This document shows, in pieces, positions 1 to 9,633 of a stretch of 64,000 bases of DNA. This DNA is from Paenibacillus xylanilyticus. GTDB lineage: Bacteria > Bacillota > Bacilli > Paenibacillales > Paenibacillaceae. The translations under genes and the position numbers were made by a program. Below the pieces are notes generated by a model. That model had not been told where the DNA came from and searched no databases. It saw only the letters and a list, made by a program, of their open reading frames with translations. Where the stretch lies: assembly GCF_013359935.1 (NCBI RefSeq), contig NZ_JABMCB010000192.1, positions 310,001 through 374,000 of the forward strand, written 5' to 3'. Numbering within the stretch: the first letter of the stretch is position 1; every line of letters begins with the position of its first letter.

Positions 1-1572
1 AATCTGCGTTTCCCCATTCAGTCTCCGCTCTTTCAACAGGATGGACAGGTTGCTGTACGCATCGGTAAACGGGATTTCTCCGGAATATACTGGACTCACT
101 GCGATGGTCAGGTAGAGGGATTCTTCGGTAGCGAGCAATTCCTTCAGTGTATCCAGCGCCTGTAGTATACCGCTCTGCGGACCCGGATCGAACATCAGCA
201 GTAACAGCTGATCCTGCTCGGGCTGAAGGGCAACACTGTTGTTTTGGCTGCTGCTGAACAGGCTCTGGATCAGCTTCCATAATAATAGGGTATGCTGCCC
301 GAATTCATCTGGCAGGGATTTGAAACCAACCTTAAACAGAATGGAGACATAGGGCTGCTCGGGTTGCCGAACATCCTCAAGCTCCGCCAGGTAGGAGCTG
401 AGCGGGATATTTTTCACTTTATGGGTATAAGCATACTGGCGTACAAGAGAGTTCTTCTGCGCAAGGTCGCTTTGAATGTAGCGGTTATTCTCCAAAATAG
501 AGCTCAAACGGTCACCGATCATGGCGAATTCCTTTACACTGCTCAACTTGTCTGGCCCGCTGCCGGAATCTCGGTCAAGAGCGGCAATGAGGCGCTGAAG
601 CGGCTGATTTAATCGCAGGCTGAAAAACAGGGACGAGAGCACGCTGATCAGTACAGCGGCTCCGAGCAGGAGCGCCAGCAGCAGCTGCATGCCGCGCATT
701 TCCGCGCCAATGACCGCGGCCTGGGTTACCTGGACATAGGTAAACCCGGTTTGCTTGCCTTTTTCATAGAAGTAATACTGATCCCCAACGCGTTCATGTC
801 TGCTTCCCTCTGCAGGAAGCGGAGGATTATGCATTTCCTCTTCTGACGTAGAGAACAACAGACGCCCCTCATTGTCCAGAATGTAGAACGGATTATTACC
901 GGCATCACCATAGGTGTCCTGCATGCGCTGCGGATTCAGCATAACGATGCCGTACACGTCCTCGTAAGGAATGGCTTTCATCATGACCGGCAGCAGTTGT
1001 CCGAGGGAGCGGGAAGAATGAACGGTGTTTTCCGTAAAAGCGGCCGCAGGCATTACTTTGAGGAACTGGTTGTTCATGGTTTGAGTTTTCCAGTAGTCCG
1101 GTGGATATTCCTTACTGTAATAATATTTACCGAACATATCGCTGGCACTGCTGAGACCTTCCTTCTCCAGTACATAGTCTTCTTGCTTGAAATAGAGGAT
1201 GAAATTATCGATATGCAAAAATGGATTGGCATACAGGGTGGAGAGGTCCGATTTGACCTCTGTGGGAACATCGTAACGGCGATTCTCCTTAATGTGGCTC
1301 AAAATGCCCAGATTGGCTGTCCAGGTGTCCGATTGAGTGAGGGCCAGAATCATGTTCTGGGTCAGCCGAAAGTGGTTCTCATATCCTTCGACGGTCTGTG
1401 CAAGGCCCAATTCATTTTGTCTGACCATCTCCTGGTAAACTTTGTTGCTCAAGTACAGATGGGAGAACAAATTAAATGAAGCCAAAATTAGGATGACACT
1501 GAGAAAGCTCAGCATTAGCTTGGCAAACAGGCCATTCAGCGCAAATTTGCTTGTAAGCAGTCCCTTCATCAT
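1..1572 (-). CDS. AraC-family regulator with extracytoplasmic sensor, N-terminal part (3' end outside window)
   Basis: 524 codons are visible reading leftwards off the edge. The protein starts with a basic stretch and a membrane segment (about residues 17-36), then a roughly 260-residue extracytoplasmic region, then a second membrane segment (about 300-322), then a cytoplasmic linker. No HAMP-plus-QINPHFLYN histidine-kinase signature follows the second membrane segment. The linker with LAQKNSLVRQYAY resembles the large Paenibacillus membrane AraC regulators (about 750 residues), whose DNA-binding domain would lie beyond the window. The start at 1572 is preceded by AAGGGGGA with 6 bases spacing. 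It is divergent from the LplB/YtcP-type importer operon, the usual arrangement for a sugar-sensing activator of that operon. The DNA-binding domain itself is not seen, so family assignment is inference. Confidence 0.78.
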   Translation of the reverse strand, partial: MMKGLLTSKFALNGLFAKLMLSFLSVILILASFNLFSHLYLSNKVYQEMVRQNELGLAQTVEGYENHFRLTQNMILALTQSDTWTANLGILSHIKENRRYDVPTEVKSDLSTLYANPFLHIDNFILYFKQEDYVLEKEGLSSASDMFGKYYYSKEYPPDYWKTQTMNNQFLKVMPAAAFTENTVHSSRSLGQLLPVMMKAIPYEDVYGIVMLNPQRMQDTYGDAGNNPFYILDNEGRLLFSTSEEEMHNPPLPAEGSRHERVGDQYYFYEKGKQTGFTYVQVTQAAVIGAEMRGMQLLLALLLGAAVLISVLSSLFFSLRLNQPLQRLIAALDRDSGSGPDKLSSVKEFAMIGDRLSSILENNRYIQSDLAQKNSLVRQYAYTHKVKNIPLSSYLAELEDVRQPEQPYVSILFKVGFKSLPDEFGQHTLLLWKLIQSLFSSSQNNSVALQPEQDQLLLLMFDPGPQSGILQALDTLKELLATEESLYLTIAVSPVYSGEIPFTDAYSNLSILLKERRLNGETQI

Positions 1573-1837
1573 GACATTCCCCCTTGGATACAGCCGAAAA
1601 TCGTTTGGTCTAATCCTATCATAGCGGCATAAAGCTGACACAAACAATATGCACTTTTACTGATTTATACGCGGATATCTGGAAAATAGGAGTAAAGGCG
1701 AAAAGTTATATAACATGTAGATAGCGCTTTCTTAGGATTAATCGTTATAATTCGGAGACAAACCCGGGACCTTCAGGGGAAGTTATCTGACATTCAAGTC
1801 GATTTGCAATCATCTCTAATAAAGAGGGGGCATGCTG
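1573..1837. promoter_or_regulatory. Divergent promoter region of the amino-sugar operon, with cre-like site
   Basis: A perfect TATAAT lies at 1746-1751 on the + strand, but 17 bases upstream (1723-1728) there is no -35 match, which suits activator-dependent initiation by the divergent AraC protein. At 1719-1732 AGATAGCGCTTTCT fits the catabolite-responsive element TGWNANCGNTNWCA except at the two end bases and overlaps the -35 position, so CcpA-type repression is plausible. The ribosome site AGAGGGGG at 1823-1830 serves the first permease gene. Confidence 0.5.
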
Positions 1838-2806
1838 ATGGCTGATGCTGGCTTAATGCAAGACAAACTGCGAAAAAAAGTGAACCATCCACCTCGGCGG
1901 AAGGCGCGGATGGTCCGAATCTGGAACAAGAACAAGGCGCTATGGCTGCTCTTCCTGCCATGCCTCCTGTATTATTTGATCTTCCGCTATGCGCCGATGT
2001 TTGGGCTGGTCATTACCTTCAAGGATTACAATCTGTTCAAAGGAATTTGGGCCAGTGATTGGGTGGGATTCAAATATTACCGGATGTTTCTGGAGAATCC
2101 CGATTTTTGGCCCTTGATGAAGAATACGTTTCTGCTGGGACTATATAAGCTGGTGTTCGGCTTCCCGGCCCCGATCCTACTCGCGATTCTGCTAAATGAG
2201 GTGCGCAGGGCCGCATTCAAGCGTTTTGTGCAGACGGTCAGTTATCTGCCGCATTTCATCTCGAATGTGATTGTGGCAAGTATGGTGATTATGTTTCTGT
2301 CTCCGACCGGAGGACTGATTAACAATCTGCTGGCAGGGATCGGCATCGACCCCATCAATTTTATGAATGAGCCAGGATTGTTTCGTGGCATCTATGTTCT
2401 GTCGGAAATCTGGCAGCATATCGGCTGGGAGACCATTATTTATCTGGCTGCACTGACGACCATCGACCCGCAGCTGTATGAGGCCGCTGATATGGACGGA
2501 GCAAGTCGATTACGCAAAATCTGGCATGTCACACTGCCCGGTATATCACCCGCCATCGTCATTACGCTGATTCTGAATATTGGCAAAGTGCTGGAGATTG
2601 GTTTCGAGAAGGTCTTTCTGATGCAGAATCCGGCAATCTACGATACGGCGGACATTATTAGCACATATGTCTACAGGGTGGGCATGGTACAGGGGAACTT
2701 CAGCTATGGTGCGTCCATTGATTTGTTCATGGGAGTCATCAGTCTGATTTTCATTTATACGGCCAACTGGCTCAGCCGCCGATTAAGCGAGACCAGTTTA
2801 TGGTAG
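1838..2806 (+). CDS. ABC sugar importer permease, LplB type
   Basis: 322-residue inner-membrane permease with six predicted membrane segments. It carries the cytoplasmic EAA loop for ATPase docking (EAADMDGASRLRKIWHVTLP, about residues 210-230). This is one of two permeases of a carbohydrate uptake-1 type importer, with YtcP-like and lipoprotein partners downstream. ATG 1838 is chosen because the AGAGGGGG site ends 7 bases before it; ATG 1832 would sit almost on the ribosome site. No importer ATPase is encoded here, as is usual in this family, which borrows a shared MsmX-type ATPase. From context the substrate is probably a GlcNAc-containing oligosaccharide (inference). Confidence 0.9.
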   Translation: MADAGLMQDKLRKKVNHPPRRKARMVRIWNKNKALWLLFLPCLLYYLIFRYAPMFGLVITFKDYNLFKGIWASDWVGFKYYRMFLENPDFWPLMKNTFLLGLYKLVFGFPAPILLAILLNEVRRAAFKRFVQTVSYLPHFISNVIVASMVIMFLSPTGGLINNLLAGIGIDPINFMNEPGLFRGIYVLSEIWQHIGWETIIYLAALTTIDPQLYEAADMDGASRLRKIWHVTLPGISPAIVITLILNIGKVLEIGFEKVFLMQNPAIYDTADIISTYVYRVGMVQGNFSYGASIDLFMGVISLIFIYTANWLSRRLSETSLW

Positions 2807-2819
2807 AAAGAGGTGTGGC

Positions 2820-3689
2820 GTGAAATCATTCCAATTTTCCTGGTTTAACGTTGTGGCATCCCTGATCCTGCTGCTGGTTGTGGTGGTCACACTCTATCCG
2901 TTTCTTCATATGCTGGCGGTCTCCCTCAGCAGCAACGTAAACGTCATCCAAAACAATATTTCCTTCTGGCCCAAGGGCTTCAATCTGAGCATGTATAAAC
3001 TGGTGCTGGGAGATCCGCAGATCTGGACGGCTTACCGGAATACGATCCTTTACACCGTGCTTGGCACACTGATCTCGCTGGTGGTCACCTCGACGGGAGC
3101 CTACGCGTTGTCCAGAAAAGACATGGCGCTGCGCAATAGCTTCACCGTGCTGATTGTCATTACGATGTTCTTCAGCGGGGGGATGATTCCGACCTTCCTG
3201 GTGGTCCGTTCCCTGAATCTGGTGGACACCATCTGGGGAATGGTTCTTCCAGGGGCGGTCAGCACCTGGAACCTGATTCTGATGCGCACGTTTTTCTCGG
3301 GCATCCCCAAAGAGCTGGAGGAATCGGGCCGTATGGACGGCCTGAATGATATCGGCATCTTCATTCGGATTGTCGTTCCGCTGTCGAAGGCGTCCTTCGC
3401 CACCATTGCCTTGTTCTATGCCGTGGGCATGTGGAATAACTTTATTTTCCCGCTGCTCTATCTAAGGTCTCCCGATTTGTTCCCGCTGCAGGTACTGCTG
3501 CGTAATCTGGTGCTTGCCGGCACGGCGAGCTCAGGCGATGTCACGTCAATTGGTGGAGATAACCTGGTGGTGGAAGAATCACTCAAATATGCGACCATCA
3601 TGGTCTCAACCCTGCCGATTCTGGTCATCTATCCGTTTGTACAGAAGTATTTCGTTAAGGGAGCCATGGTTGGAGCGGTCAAAGGATAA
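2820..3689 (+). CDS. ABC sugar importer permease, YtcP/LplC type
   Basis: 289-residue second permease of the importer with six predicted membrane segments. The EAA-type loop reads ELEESGRMDGLNDIGIFIRI (about residues 162-182). The start is GTG, with AAAGAGGTG just upstream and 13 bases after the previous stop, so it is translated with the LplB-like partner. The C-terminal end (PFVQKYFVKGAMVGAVKG) is the family's typical ending. It would form the heterodimeric transmembrane channel with the upstream permease and receive substrate from the downstream lipoprotein. Confidence 0.9.
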   Translation: MKSFQFSWFNVVASLILLLVVVVTLYPFLHMLAVSLSSNVNVIQNNISFWPKGFNLSMYKLVLGDPQIWTAYRNTILYTVLGTLISLVVTSTGAYALSRKDMALRNSFTVLIVITMFFSGGMIPTFLVVRSLNLVDTIWGMVLPGAVSTWNLILMRTFFSGIPKELEESGRMDGLNDIGIFIRIVVPLSKASFATIALFYAVGMWNNFIFPLLYLRSPDLFPLQVLLRNLVLAGTASSGDVTSIGGDNLVVEESLKYATIMVSTLPILVIYPFVQKYFVKGAMVGAVKG

Positions 3690-3742
3690 ATTTGGCAAAA
3701 CAAAGCGATTGAATGAAAATTCGGATTAAGGGAGAGAAGCTT

Positions 3743-5302
3743 ATGGGCAAATGGAAATCGGTAATACTTCCCCTGCTGGTTACAGTAACGATGATAGCGG
3801 GGTGCAGTGGAGGCGGCAGCGGTTCCGGCACGCAGACGGATGCTCAAGGGGGCAAGGGCGTAACGGATAACTCCAAGGGAACGGGAAAGACTTTTACGGC
3901 GCTGCTGGATAACAATCCCACGTTTCCTTATTCCAAGAGCTGGCCCGTTTGGGGCTGGTTGAAGGAGAAGACCGGCGTCACGCTTGAAGTACAGACGCCC
4001 TCCGGCAAGCTGGATGAGAGCCTGAACCTGGCGATTGCCTCCAAATCACTGCCTGATCTGATGTACATGCCGAATCGCAAGGAATCGAACAAGTTTGGAC
4101 AGCAGGGTGCGCTGGTGGACTTGATGGAGCATATGGACAACATGCCGAACTTACAGGAATGGATGAAACAATACCCCGAGGAAGCGAAGGCTGCCCTCTC
4201 CGCCGACGGCAAGATGTATATGTTCCCCAATCAAGGCTTTGGTGAGACAAACCGCATGATCTGGATGTATCGCAAGGACGTTTTCGATAAGGAAGGAATT
4301 CAGGTTCCGAATACCTACGAAGAGCTTCATGCGGCCCTGAAGAAGCTGAAGGAGAAATATCCGGACAGTTACCCACTCTCCATCCGCTACGGGCAGATCC
4401 CGGATGAGATGAATGCGAATATGACGGTGAACTACGGAACCGGTGAGGGTGCCTACTATGATTTTGACCAGAAAGAATGGCGCTATGGACCGACCGAAGA
4501 CAACTATAAAACGATGGTGGGAATGTGGAAAAGCTTCTATGACGAAGGCTTGGTTCCGCCCGACTTCTTATCGCTGCAAACAAAGCAGTGGCAGGATATG
4601 GTCTCTACAGGCAAATCATTCGTGACCATCGATTATATCAGCCGGATTGATTTCTTTAACAATGCCATGCAGCAGGAGAACCCTGAGTACGACATGCAGT
4701 TCATGGCACCTCCGGCCGGAATTTCCGGCGGCAAACAGCTGAATCCGTATTTTCATTATATGGAAGGCGGGTTGACGGTAGCTTCCACCTCCAAGAACAT
4801 TGACGATGTCGTGAAGTACATGGACTTTTTCTATTCCGAGGAAGGGCGTACGCTCAGCAGTTGGGGCATAGAGGGCGAGACCTACGTAAAGGAAGGAGAT
4901 GCGATCAAGTTCAAGCCGGAGTATAACGATGTCATTGAAATGCGCAAGCAGACGGGACTTCAGACCAGCGGCACCTATACCTGGATTGATTTTAATGCCC
5001 ATTTGTCGCTGTTCTCGGATGCCCTGAAGCACGCTTATGAAGAAGCAGTGAAGTATGATCCTTCCTCCATGCAGCCAAGACCTGCGTTTACAGAGGCGGA
5101 AAATGAAATCATATCCATTACCGGGCAGGCCATCAAAAAACACCGTGATGAGAGCTTTGCCAAATTCGTGACTGGCTCCCGAAGTCTGGCGGATTGGGAT
5201 AAATATGTAGAGGAGATTAACAATCTTGGCGTAGATCAGCTGCTGGGCACCTACAAGGAAGCGTATGACCGCGTTCTGAATATTCAGTTGAGCGCAAAAT
5301 AG
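3743..5302 (+). CDS. Extracellular solute-binding lipoprotein of the sugar importer
   Basis: 519-residue family 1 type binding protein. It has a lipoprotein signal peptide with lipobox IAGC (Cys about residue 22) followed by a Gly/Ser-rich linker, so it is anchored to the outer face of the membrane. Start 3743 has AAGGGAGAG 6 bases upstream; an in-frame ATG at 3713 would give an extra 10 residues ahead of the signal peptide and is less likely. The mature part resembles the long (about 500 residue) LipO/YtcQ-type binding proteins that pair with LplB and YtcP. It captures the oligosaccharide and hands it to the two permeases encoded just upstream. Substrate identity is inferred only from the amino-sugar enzymes downstream. 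Confidence 0.9.
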   Translation: MGKWKSVILPLLVTVTMIAGCSGGGSGSGTQTDAQGGKGVTDNSKGTGKTFTALLDNNPTFPYSKSWPVWGWLKEKTGVTLEVQTPSGKLDESLNLAIASKSLPDLMYMPNRKESNKFGQQGALVDLMEHMDNMPNLQEWMKQYPEEAKAALSADGKMYMFPNQGFGETNRMIWMYRKDVFDKEGIQVPNTYEELHAALKKLKEKYPDSYPLSIRYGQIPDEMNANMTVNYGTGEGAYYDFDQKEWRYGPTEDNYKTMVGMWKSFYDEGLVPPDFLSLQTKQWQDMVSTGKSFVTIDYISRIDFFNNAMQQENPEYDMQFMAPPAGISGGKQLNPYFHYMEGGLTVASTSKNIDDVVKYMDFFYSEEGRTLSSWGIEGETYVKEGDAIKFKPEYNDVIEMRKQTGLQTSGTYTWIDFNAHLSLFSDALKHAYEEAVKYDPSSMQPRPAFTEAENEIISITGQAIKKHRDESFAKFVTGSRSLADWDKYVEEINNLGVDQLLGTYKEAYDRVLNIQLSAK

Positions 5303-5365
5303 AGCGAATATATGGCACAGCAATCCTAGACCATTAGTACAGAATGGCAAAAGGAGGCTTCGCTT

Positions 5366-7642
5366 ATGAAAAAGCAGCATCTGCGTGTGTACTCCGGATT
5401 CAGGTTAGCCATGGTTCTGTTGATATGTATGGTATCGATTGGGATACCCTTTCCTGGTAAGGCGGGAGCAGCCGGTTCAATCTCGCTGGACGCACCTGGG
5501 GGTGGATATGTGTCGGACGGAGGAATGGTAGAGATCGGGGGCAGTTATACCGACCTGTACGATATTCGGCTGTATGTGAACGGAACGTCTCAATACGAGG
5601 TGCTGATGAATGATCCGGACGGGGATGACAGCGGCACCTGGTCTTATATGCTGGATACTTCGGGATATAACGGAACTGTGGAATTGGTGGTTCGTGGGCT
5701 GGATACGACCTCTCGCTACGGGGTATGGGGTGTGCCTGCCATCCTTACAGTGGATAACCCGGCAGGTGCTGTCCCTGATGTAACGATTATAAGTCCATCT
5801 GAAGGTGTGTCGCTTAGCGGTCAGGTGGAGGTTTCGGTCCAGGCCAGCTCCCCAATCCCAATCACGATGGTCGAGATACGGGTGAACCGCGGGCCTTGGG
5901 AGGAGGCTGTTCAGCAAGGTTCTGCTTATGTATACACCTGGGACACGGCCGGACTTGGCGATCGGACGGTCAGCTTGGAGGCCAGAGCGACCAATGCACC
6001 CCAGCGGTACGGCTATAGCTCAACGGTGTATGCACAGGTTGGAAACGGGACGCATGAACAAACCTTGCCTTTGCCTGATCAGGACCGGTCCATGTGGATC
6101 TGGGAACCGGAAAGCTACAAGCTGCTTCTAAACCCCGGCTCACGGCAGGTGCTGGAATCGTTCATTACGGATACGCAGACATTCGGTCAAGAGCCGGTTC
6201 AGACGCTGTATCTCGCAGTGGGCAAATATGCGGGGTACAACGCACTGGAAGAGCAGGAGGCGGAGCTGCGCTCGTTCATAAGCTGGGCTCACAGCAAAAA
6301 TGTGCAGGTGCATGCATTAATTGCCGGAGGCACCTCTCCGGCCTACATGGGCGCTTACGAGAAGTATCATGGTCATGCAGTGAGGGAAATGGAACAGGTT
6401 ATCAATTACAATCTAGCAGCTGCAGATCCGGAGAAGTTCGACGGCATCAATGTGGATATTGAGCCGTACATTTCCCCCAATTTTAGAGATCCAAGCCGAT
6501 TCTTGCAAAAGGAATACCTGGATGTTTTACAAAAGATGATTGATCGCCGGAATATTGCGGGTATCCGGCTGCCGTTCGGCCCGGCTGTGCCCAAGTGGTA
6601 TGACACTTCGGAGCAAGGGGCTAATATTGTCTGGAACGGTTCCAGCAAGTGGCTGAGCGAGCATGTTCAGGATATCTCCGACTATATCTCCATCATGGAT
6701 TACCGGGATACAGCAGATGGATCTGCCGGCATAATTTCCGGGGCTGCCGGAGAATTGGCTTACGCCGATCAGATCGGCAAGCCGAATTCCGTGGTAATTG
6801 GTGTGGAAACACTGGATATCGCGAATAGCGGCGATCCGGAGACGATCACTTTTTGGGAGGAAGGCCGCAGTCATATGGAAGCCGAGCTGGATAAGGTATA
6901 CACAGCTTACGGGCAGAGCAGTGCTTTCGGCGGCATTGCCGTCCATCACTATGATTCCTATCGGGCCCTGCCTTCTTACTGGGGACCGGGCGGTGTATTT
7001 TGGACAGCTTCGGATGATCAGGAGGCCCCTTCTGCCCTTGCAGGAGTGCCGTTCGTTGAGGCGACTGATTATCAGACTGTACAACTGAAATATGGAATAG
7101 CTTCAGATAACATGGAAGTGGAGCGATATGTCATTTATCGAAGTACCGTTCAGGGTTTCACACCTGCCGCTTCGGAAGTGGTAGGACTCGCTCGTGGCCT
7201 GAATTACCAAGACAAGGGACTGCTCCCGGATACAACGTACTATTATCGGATTGGGGCCCGTGATTTGCAGGGCAACATCGGACCACTTACCGATGAAGTG
7301 TCGGCGACCACTGGAAGTACTATATTGAAGCCCATGATTGTCTCGGACATGAATCCGGTTTACAGCGGTTCAGGAGTAACCGTCAACATGAAGGTTAGAG
7401 ATTACGCTACGGGCGAGGTACTGGCGGGGGCGAAAGTGGAGGGAAGATTCACTTATGCTGCGGGACGTTACACCAGCGGGATCACCGGACCGGACGGAAG
7501 TGTAACGCTGGCCTCGGAGACGGTGATGCCGGGAAGGCAGGTTGGTTTTGAACCACGAAGAATCCGTTATAACGGTTATTACTATGCGGGAGAGCATGAT
7601 TTTCCGCAAACGACGCTGCTGATGCAAAATGCCGACAATTGA
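5366..7642 (+). CDS. Secreted GH18-like glycosidase with Ig-like and fibronectin type III modules
   Basis: 758 residues with a signal peptide (cleavage near residue 36, AGA-AG). Two Ig-like modules (about 40-230) precede a TIM-barrel-like domain (about 240-555), a fibronectin type III module (about 560-655) and a C-terminal beta-rich region. The barrel holds FDGINVDIEP, which resembles the GH18 signature DxxDxDxE with Asn362 in place of the second Asp; Glu366 would be the acid/base. GH18 enzymes cleave chitin or N-glycan cores, which suits the NagB/NagA genes that follow. The gene is in the operon and its stop overlaps a possible TTG start of the next gene. GH18 membership rests on the motif and context only; an uncatalogued glycosidase family is possible. 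Confidence 0.62.
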   Translation: MKKQHLRVYSGFRLAMVLLICMVSIGIPFPGKAGAAGSISLDAPGGGYVSDGGMVEIGGSYTDLYDIRLYVNGTSQYEVLMNDPDGDDSGTWSYMLDTSGYNGTVELVVRGLDTTSRYGVWGVPAILTVDNPAGAVPDVTIISPSEGVSLSGQVEVSVQASSPIPITMVEIRVNRGPWEEAVQQGSAYVYTWDTAGLGDRTVSLEARATNAPQRYGYSSTVYAQVGNGTHEQTLPLPDQDRSMWIWEPESYKLLLNPGSRQVLESFITDTQTFGQEPVQTLYLAVGKYAGYNALEEQEAELRSFISWAHSKNVQVHALIAGGTSPAYMGAYEKYHGHAVREMEQVINYNLAAADPEKFDGINVDIEPYISPNFRDPSRFLQKEYLDVLQKMIDRRNIAGIRLPFGPAVPKWYDTSEQGANIVWNGSSKWLSEHVQDISDYISIMDYRDTADGSAGIISGAAGELAYADQIGKPNSVVIGVETLDIANSGDPETITFWEEGRSHMEAELDKVYTAYGQSSAFGGIAVHHYDSYRALPSYWGPGGVFWTASDDQEAPSALAGVPFVEATDYQTVQLKYGIASDNMEVERYVIYRSTVQGFTPAASEVVGLARGLNYQDKGLLPDTTYYYRIGARDLQGNIGPLTDEVSATTGSTILKPMIVSDMNPVYSGSGVTVNMKVRDYATGEVLAGAKVEGRFTYAAGRYTSGITGPDGSVTLASETVMPGRQVGFEPRRIRYNGYYYAGEHDFPQTTLLMQNADN

Positions 7643-7671
7643 CCATCGGGCAAGAAGCTGTGTGGAGGAGG

Positions 7672-8463
7672 ATGAGGAGCATTAACGTAAATGGCATGAT
7701 AAAGCCGTTGGAGTCGCGAGTTGTAGAGAGCATGTCTGTACAGGTTTATGAAAATCGAGATCAGATGGGGGCAGCTGCAGCTGCTGCGGTTGGAGCTGAG
7801 TTAAGACAGCTGCTTCAGGATTCGGGGCGCCGGGTCCGCATGGTATTCGCTGCGGCACCTTCGCAGAATGAATTGTATGAGGGGCTTGTGATGGAGCAAG
7901 GTATCGATTGGTCGCGCGTGTGTGCCTTTCATATGGATGAATACATTGGTCTGCCGGAAACGGCCCCCCAGCGGTTCGGACGATATTTGACAGAACGGCT
8001 GTTCAGCCGGGTCCAGCCTGGGCGGGTGGAACTGATCGACGGGTTGGGCGATGTGGAGCAGGAATGCCAGAGGTATGGAGAAATGTTATGTGTGGAACCC
8101 ATAGATATCGTCTGTCTCGGGATCGGAGAAAATGGTCACATTGCCTTCAATGATCCCCCTGTAGCCGATTTCGAAGATCCGCTGCTTGTGAAAGCAGTGA
8201 AGCTGGATGATGCTTGCCGTCGTCAGCAGGTAAACGATGGCTGCTTTGCCCGGCTGGATGATGTGCCTGCGGAGGCGCTGACCCTGACTGTACCGGCGTT
8301 GATGGCAGGGAGCAAACTGTTCGGGATCGTGCCAGGGGCGTCCAAGCGGAGTGCGCTTGCAGCAGCTTTACATGATCCGGTCAGTACGGCATGCCCAGCT
8401 ACCATCCTGCGTACACATCCCGGAATTACGATGTTTACGGACCGGGAAGCCTTCGGCCTGTGA
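7672..8463 (+). CDS. nagB: Glucosamine-6-phosphate deaminase-like protein
   Basis: Predicted to convert glucosamine-6-phosphate to fructose-6-phosphate and ammonia in the cytoplasm. The family signatures HMDEYIGL (active Asp) and LGIGENGHIAFNDP (catalytic His loop) are present. The position that is Glu in E. coli NagB (FNEP) is Asp here, as in a NagB-like subgroup, so a related aldose-ketose isomerase/deaminase cannot be excluded. Start is uncertain: TTG 7639 overlaps the previous stop, ATG 7672 sits directly against GGAGGAGG, and ATG 7696 and 7732 are in frame. Homology to NagB begins near 7732. It overlaps nagA by four bases and is translated with it. Confidence 0.8.
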   Translation: MRSINVNGMIKPLESRVVESMSVQVYENRDQMGAAAAAAVGAELRQLLQDSGRRVRMVFAAAPSQNELYEGLVMEQGIDWSRVCAFHMDEYIGLPETAPQRFGRYLTERLFSRVQPGRVELIDGLGDVEQECQRYGEMLCVEPIDIVCLGIGENGHIAFNDPPVADFEDPLLVKAVKLDDACRRQQVNDGCFARLDDVPAEALTLTVPALMAGSKLFGIVPGASKRSALAAALHDPVSTACPATILRTHPGITMFTDREAFGL

Positions 8464-9623
8464 CCGCGCCGATTGTTGGGAGACACTACCGGACGGGGCT
8501 GCCCATTGAGGTGGGATTCAGAGAAAAGCACATTGCTGCCGTTACCGAGCTTGACATGACGCCTTCCACGGAACATCTTCCCTGGCTTGCCCCCGGTCTG
8601 GTCGATTTGCAGGTGAACGGCGGCTGGGGGCTCGATCTGAATACAGCTCCGCTGAATCCAGATACGGTATTGAAGCTGACGAGGATGCTGCAAAACCAGG
8701 GTGTTACAAGCTTTTGTCCGACGTTGATTACAAACAGCTCAGACCGGCTCGCCGAGGCAGCTTCCGCTATAGCGGAAGCTGTTCGACTGAACCCGGATGC
8801 GAGCGGGGGGATTGCAGGTATACATCTGGAAGGCCCATTTCTCTCACCGGAGGATGGCCCGCGCGGAGCGCATCCGCGGCAGCATATTGTTCCCCCGGAT
8901 TGGGAGGCCTTCAGCCACTGGCAGGAAGCGGCTGAAGGGTTAATTCGCATCATTACTCTCTCCCCGGAGTGGCCCAATGCGGCTTCATTTATCGCCCGGT
9001 GCTGCGAATCGGGCATCCTTGTCTCAATTGGTCATACGGCGGCAACGCCCGAGCAGATCAGGGAAGCGGTCGCCGCAGGAGCCGTCATGTCCACGCATCT
9101 GGGCAATGGCACACATCTGTCGCTTCCGCGTCATCCCAACTACCTGTGGGAACAGCTCGCGGCAGATGAACTGTACGGATGTATGATCGCGGATGGTCAT
9201 CATCTCCCGCCGTCCGTGTTGTCGGTAATTCTCCGAATGAAGAGAAATCGTGCTGTTCTGGTCAGCGATGCTGTCTCACTGAGCGGCATGCCACCAGGTT
9301 CCTATCGACTGCACATTGGCGGAGATGTAGTGCTAACCGCGGAAGGTCGACTGCACCTTGCCGGACAGCCACAGCTGCTGGCAGGCTCGGCGATGATGCT
9401 GCCGGAACAGGTGGGGTATCTCGTGGAAGCGAGACTGGTCTGCCTCGCCGATGCCTGGGATTGCGCTTCAGTGAATCCTGCCGGGCTGCTTGGGCTTGAA
9501 CAGGCAGCAGGGCTTAAGGAGGGAGCACCTGCGGATCTGGTTAGTTTCACCATGAACGGTGGGAAGTTGAGTATGATGCAATGCTGGAAGAATGGCCGGT
9601 TGAGTCCACGGAGCAACGAATAG
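8460..9623 (+). CDS. nagA: N-acetylglucosamine-6-phosphate deacetylase
   Basis: 387-residue amidohydrolase removing acetate from GlcNAc-6-phosphate, the step before NagB. The first metal motif is Gln51-Val-Asn53 (LVDLQVNG) instead of His-x-His, as in the single-metal E. coli-type NagA. Glu in HLEGPFL, His in IGHTAA and His in STHLGN would bind the metal, and Asp in LVSDAV is the catalytic base. GTG 8460 is chosen because it overlaps the nagB stop (GTGA), giving coupled translation and the usual length for the family. An in-frame ATG at 8391 would lie deep inside nagB and add 23 unlikely residues. Confidence 0.9.
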   Translation: MTAPIVGRHYRTGLPIEVGFREKHIAAVTELDMTPSTEHLPWLAPGLVDLQVNGGWGLDLNTAPLNPDTVLKLTRMLQNQGVTSFCPTLITNSSDRLAEAASAIAEAVRLNPDASGGIAGIHLEGPFLSPEDGPRGAHPRQHIVPPDWEAFSHWQEAAEGLIRIITLSPEWPNAASFIARCCESGILVSIGHTAATPEQIREAVAAGAVMSTHLGNGTHLSLPRHPNYLWEQLAADELYGCMIADGHHLPPSVLSVILRMKRNRAVLVSDAVSLSGMPPGSYRLHIGGDVVLTAEGRLHLAGQPQLLAGSAMMLPEQVGYLVEARLVCLADAWDCASVNPAGLLGLEQAAGLKEGAPADLVSFTMNGGKLSMMQCWKNGRLSPRSNE

Positions 9624-9633
9624 GAGGAGAGCG

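Noticed and set aside
1..1572. Sensor histidine kinase for the left-edge gene
   Set aside because: Two membrane segments with a large outer domain suit either type, but no HAMP and QINPHFLYN-like motif follows the second segment; AraC type fits better.
4616..5380. 254-residue minus-strand frame opposite the solute-binding protein
   Set aside because: It lies wholly in the shadow of a strong gene, has no ribosome site and no protein-like motif.
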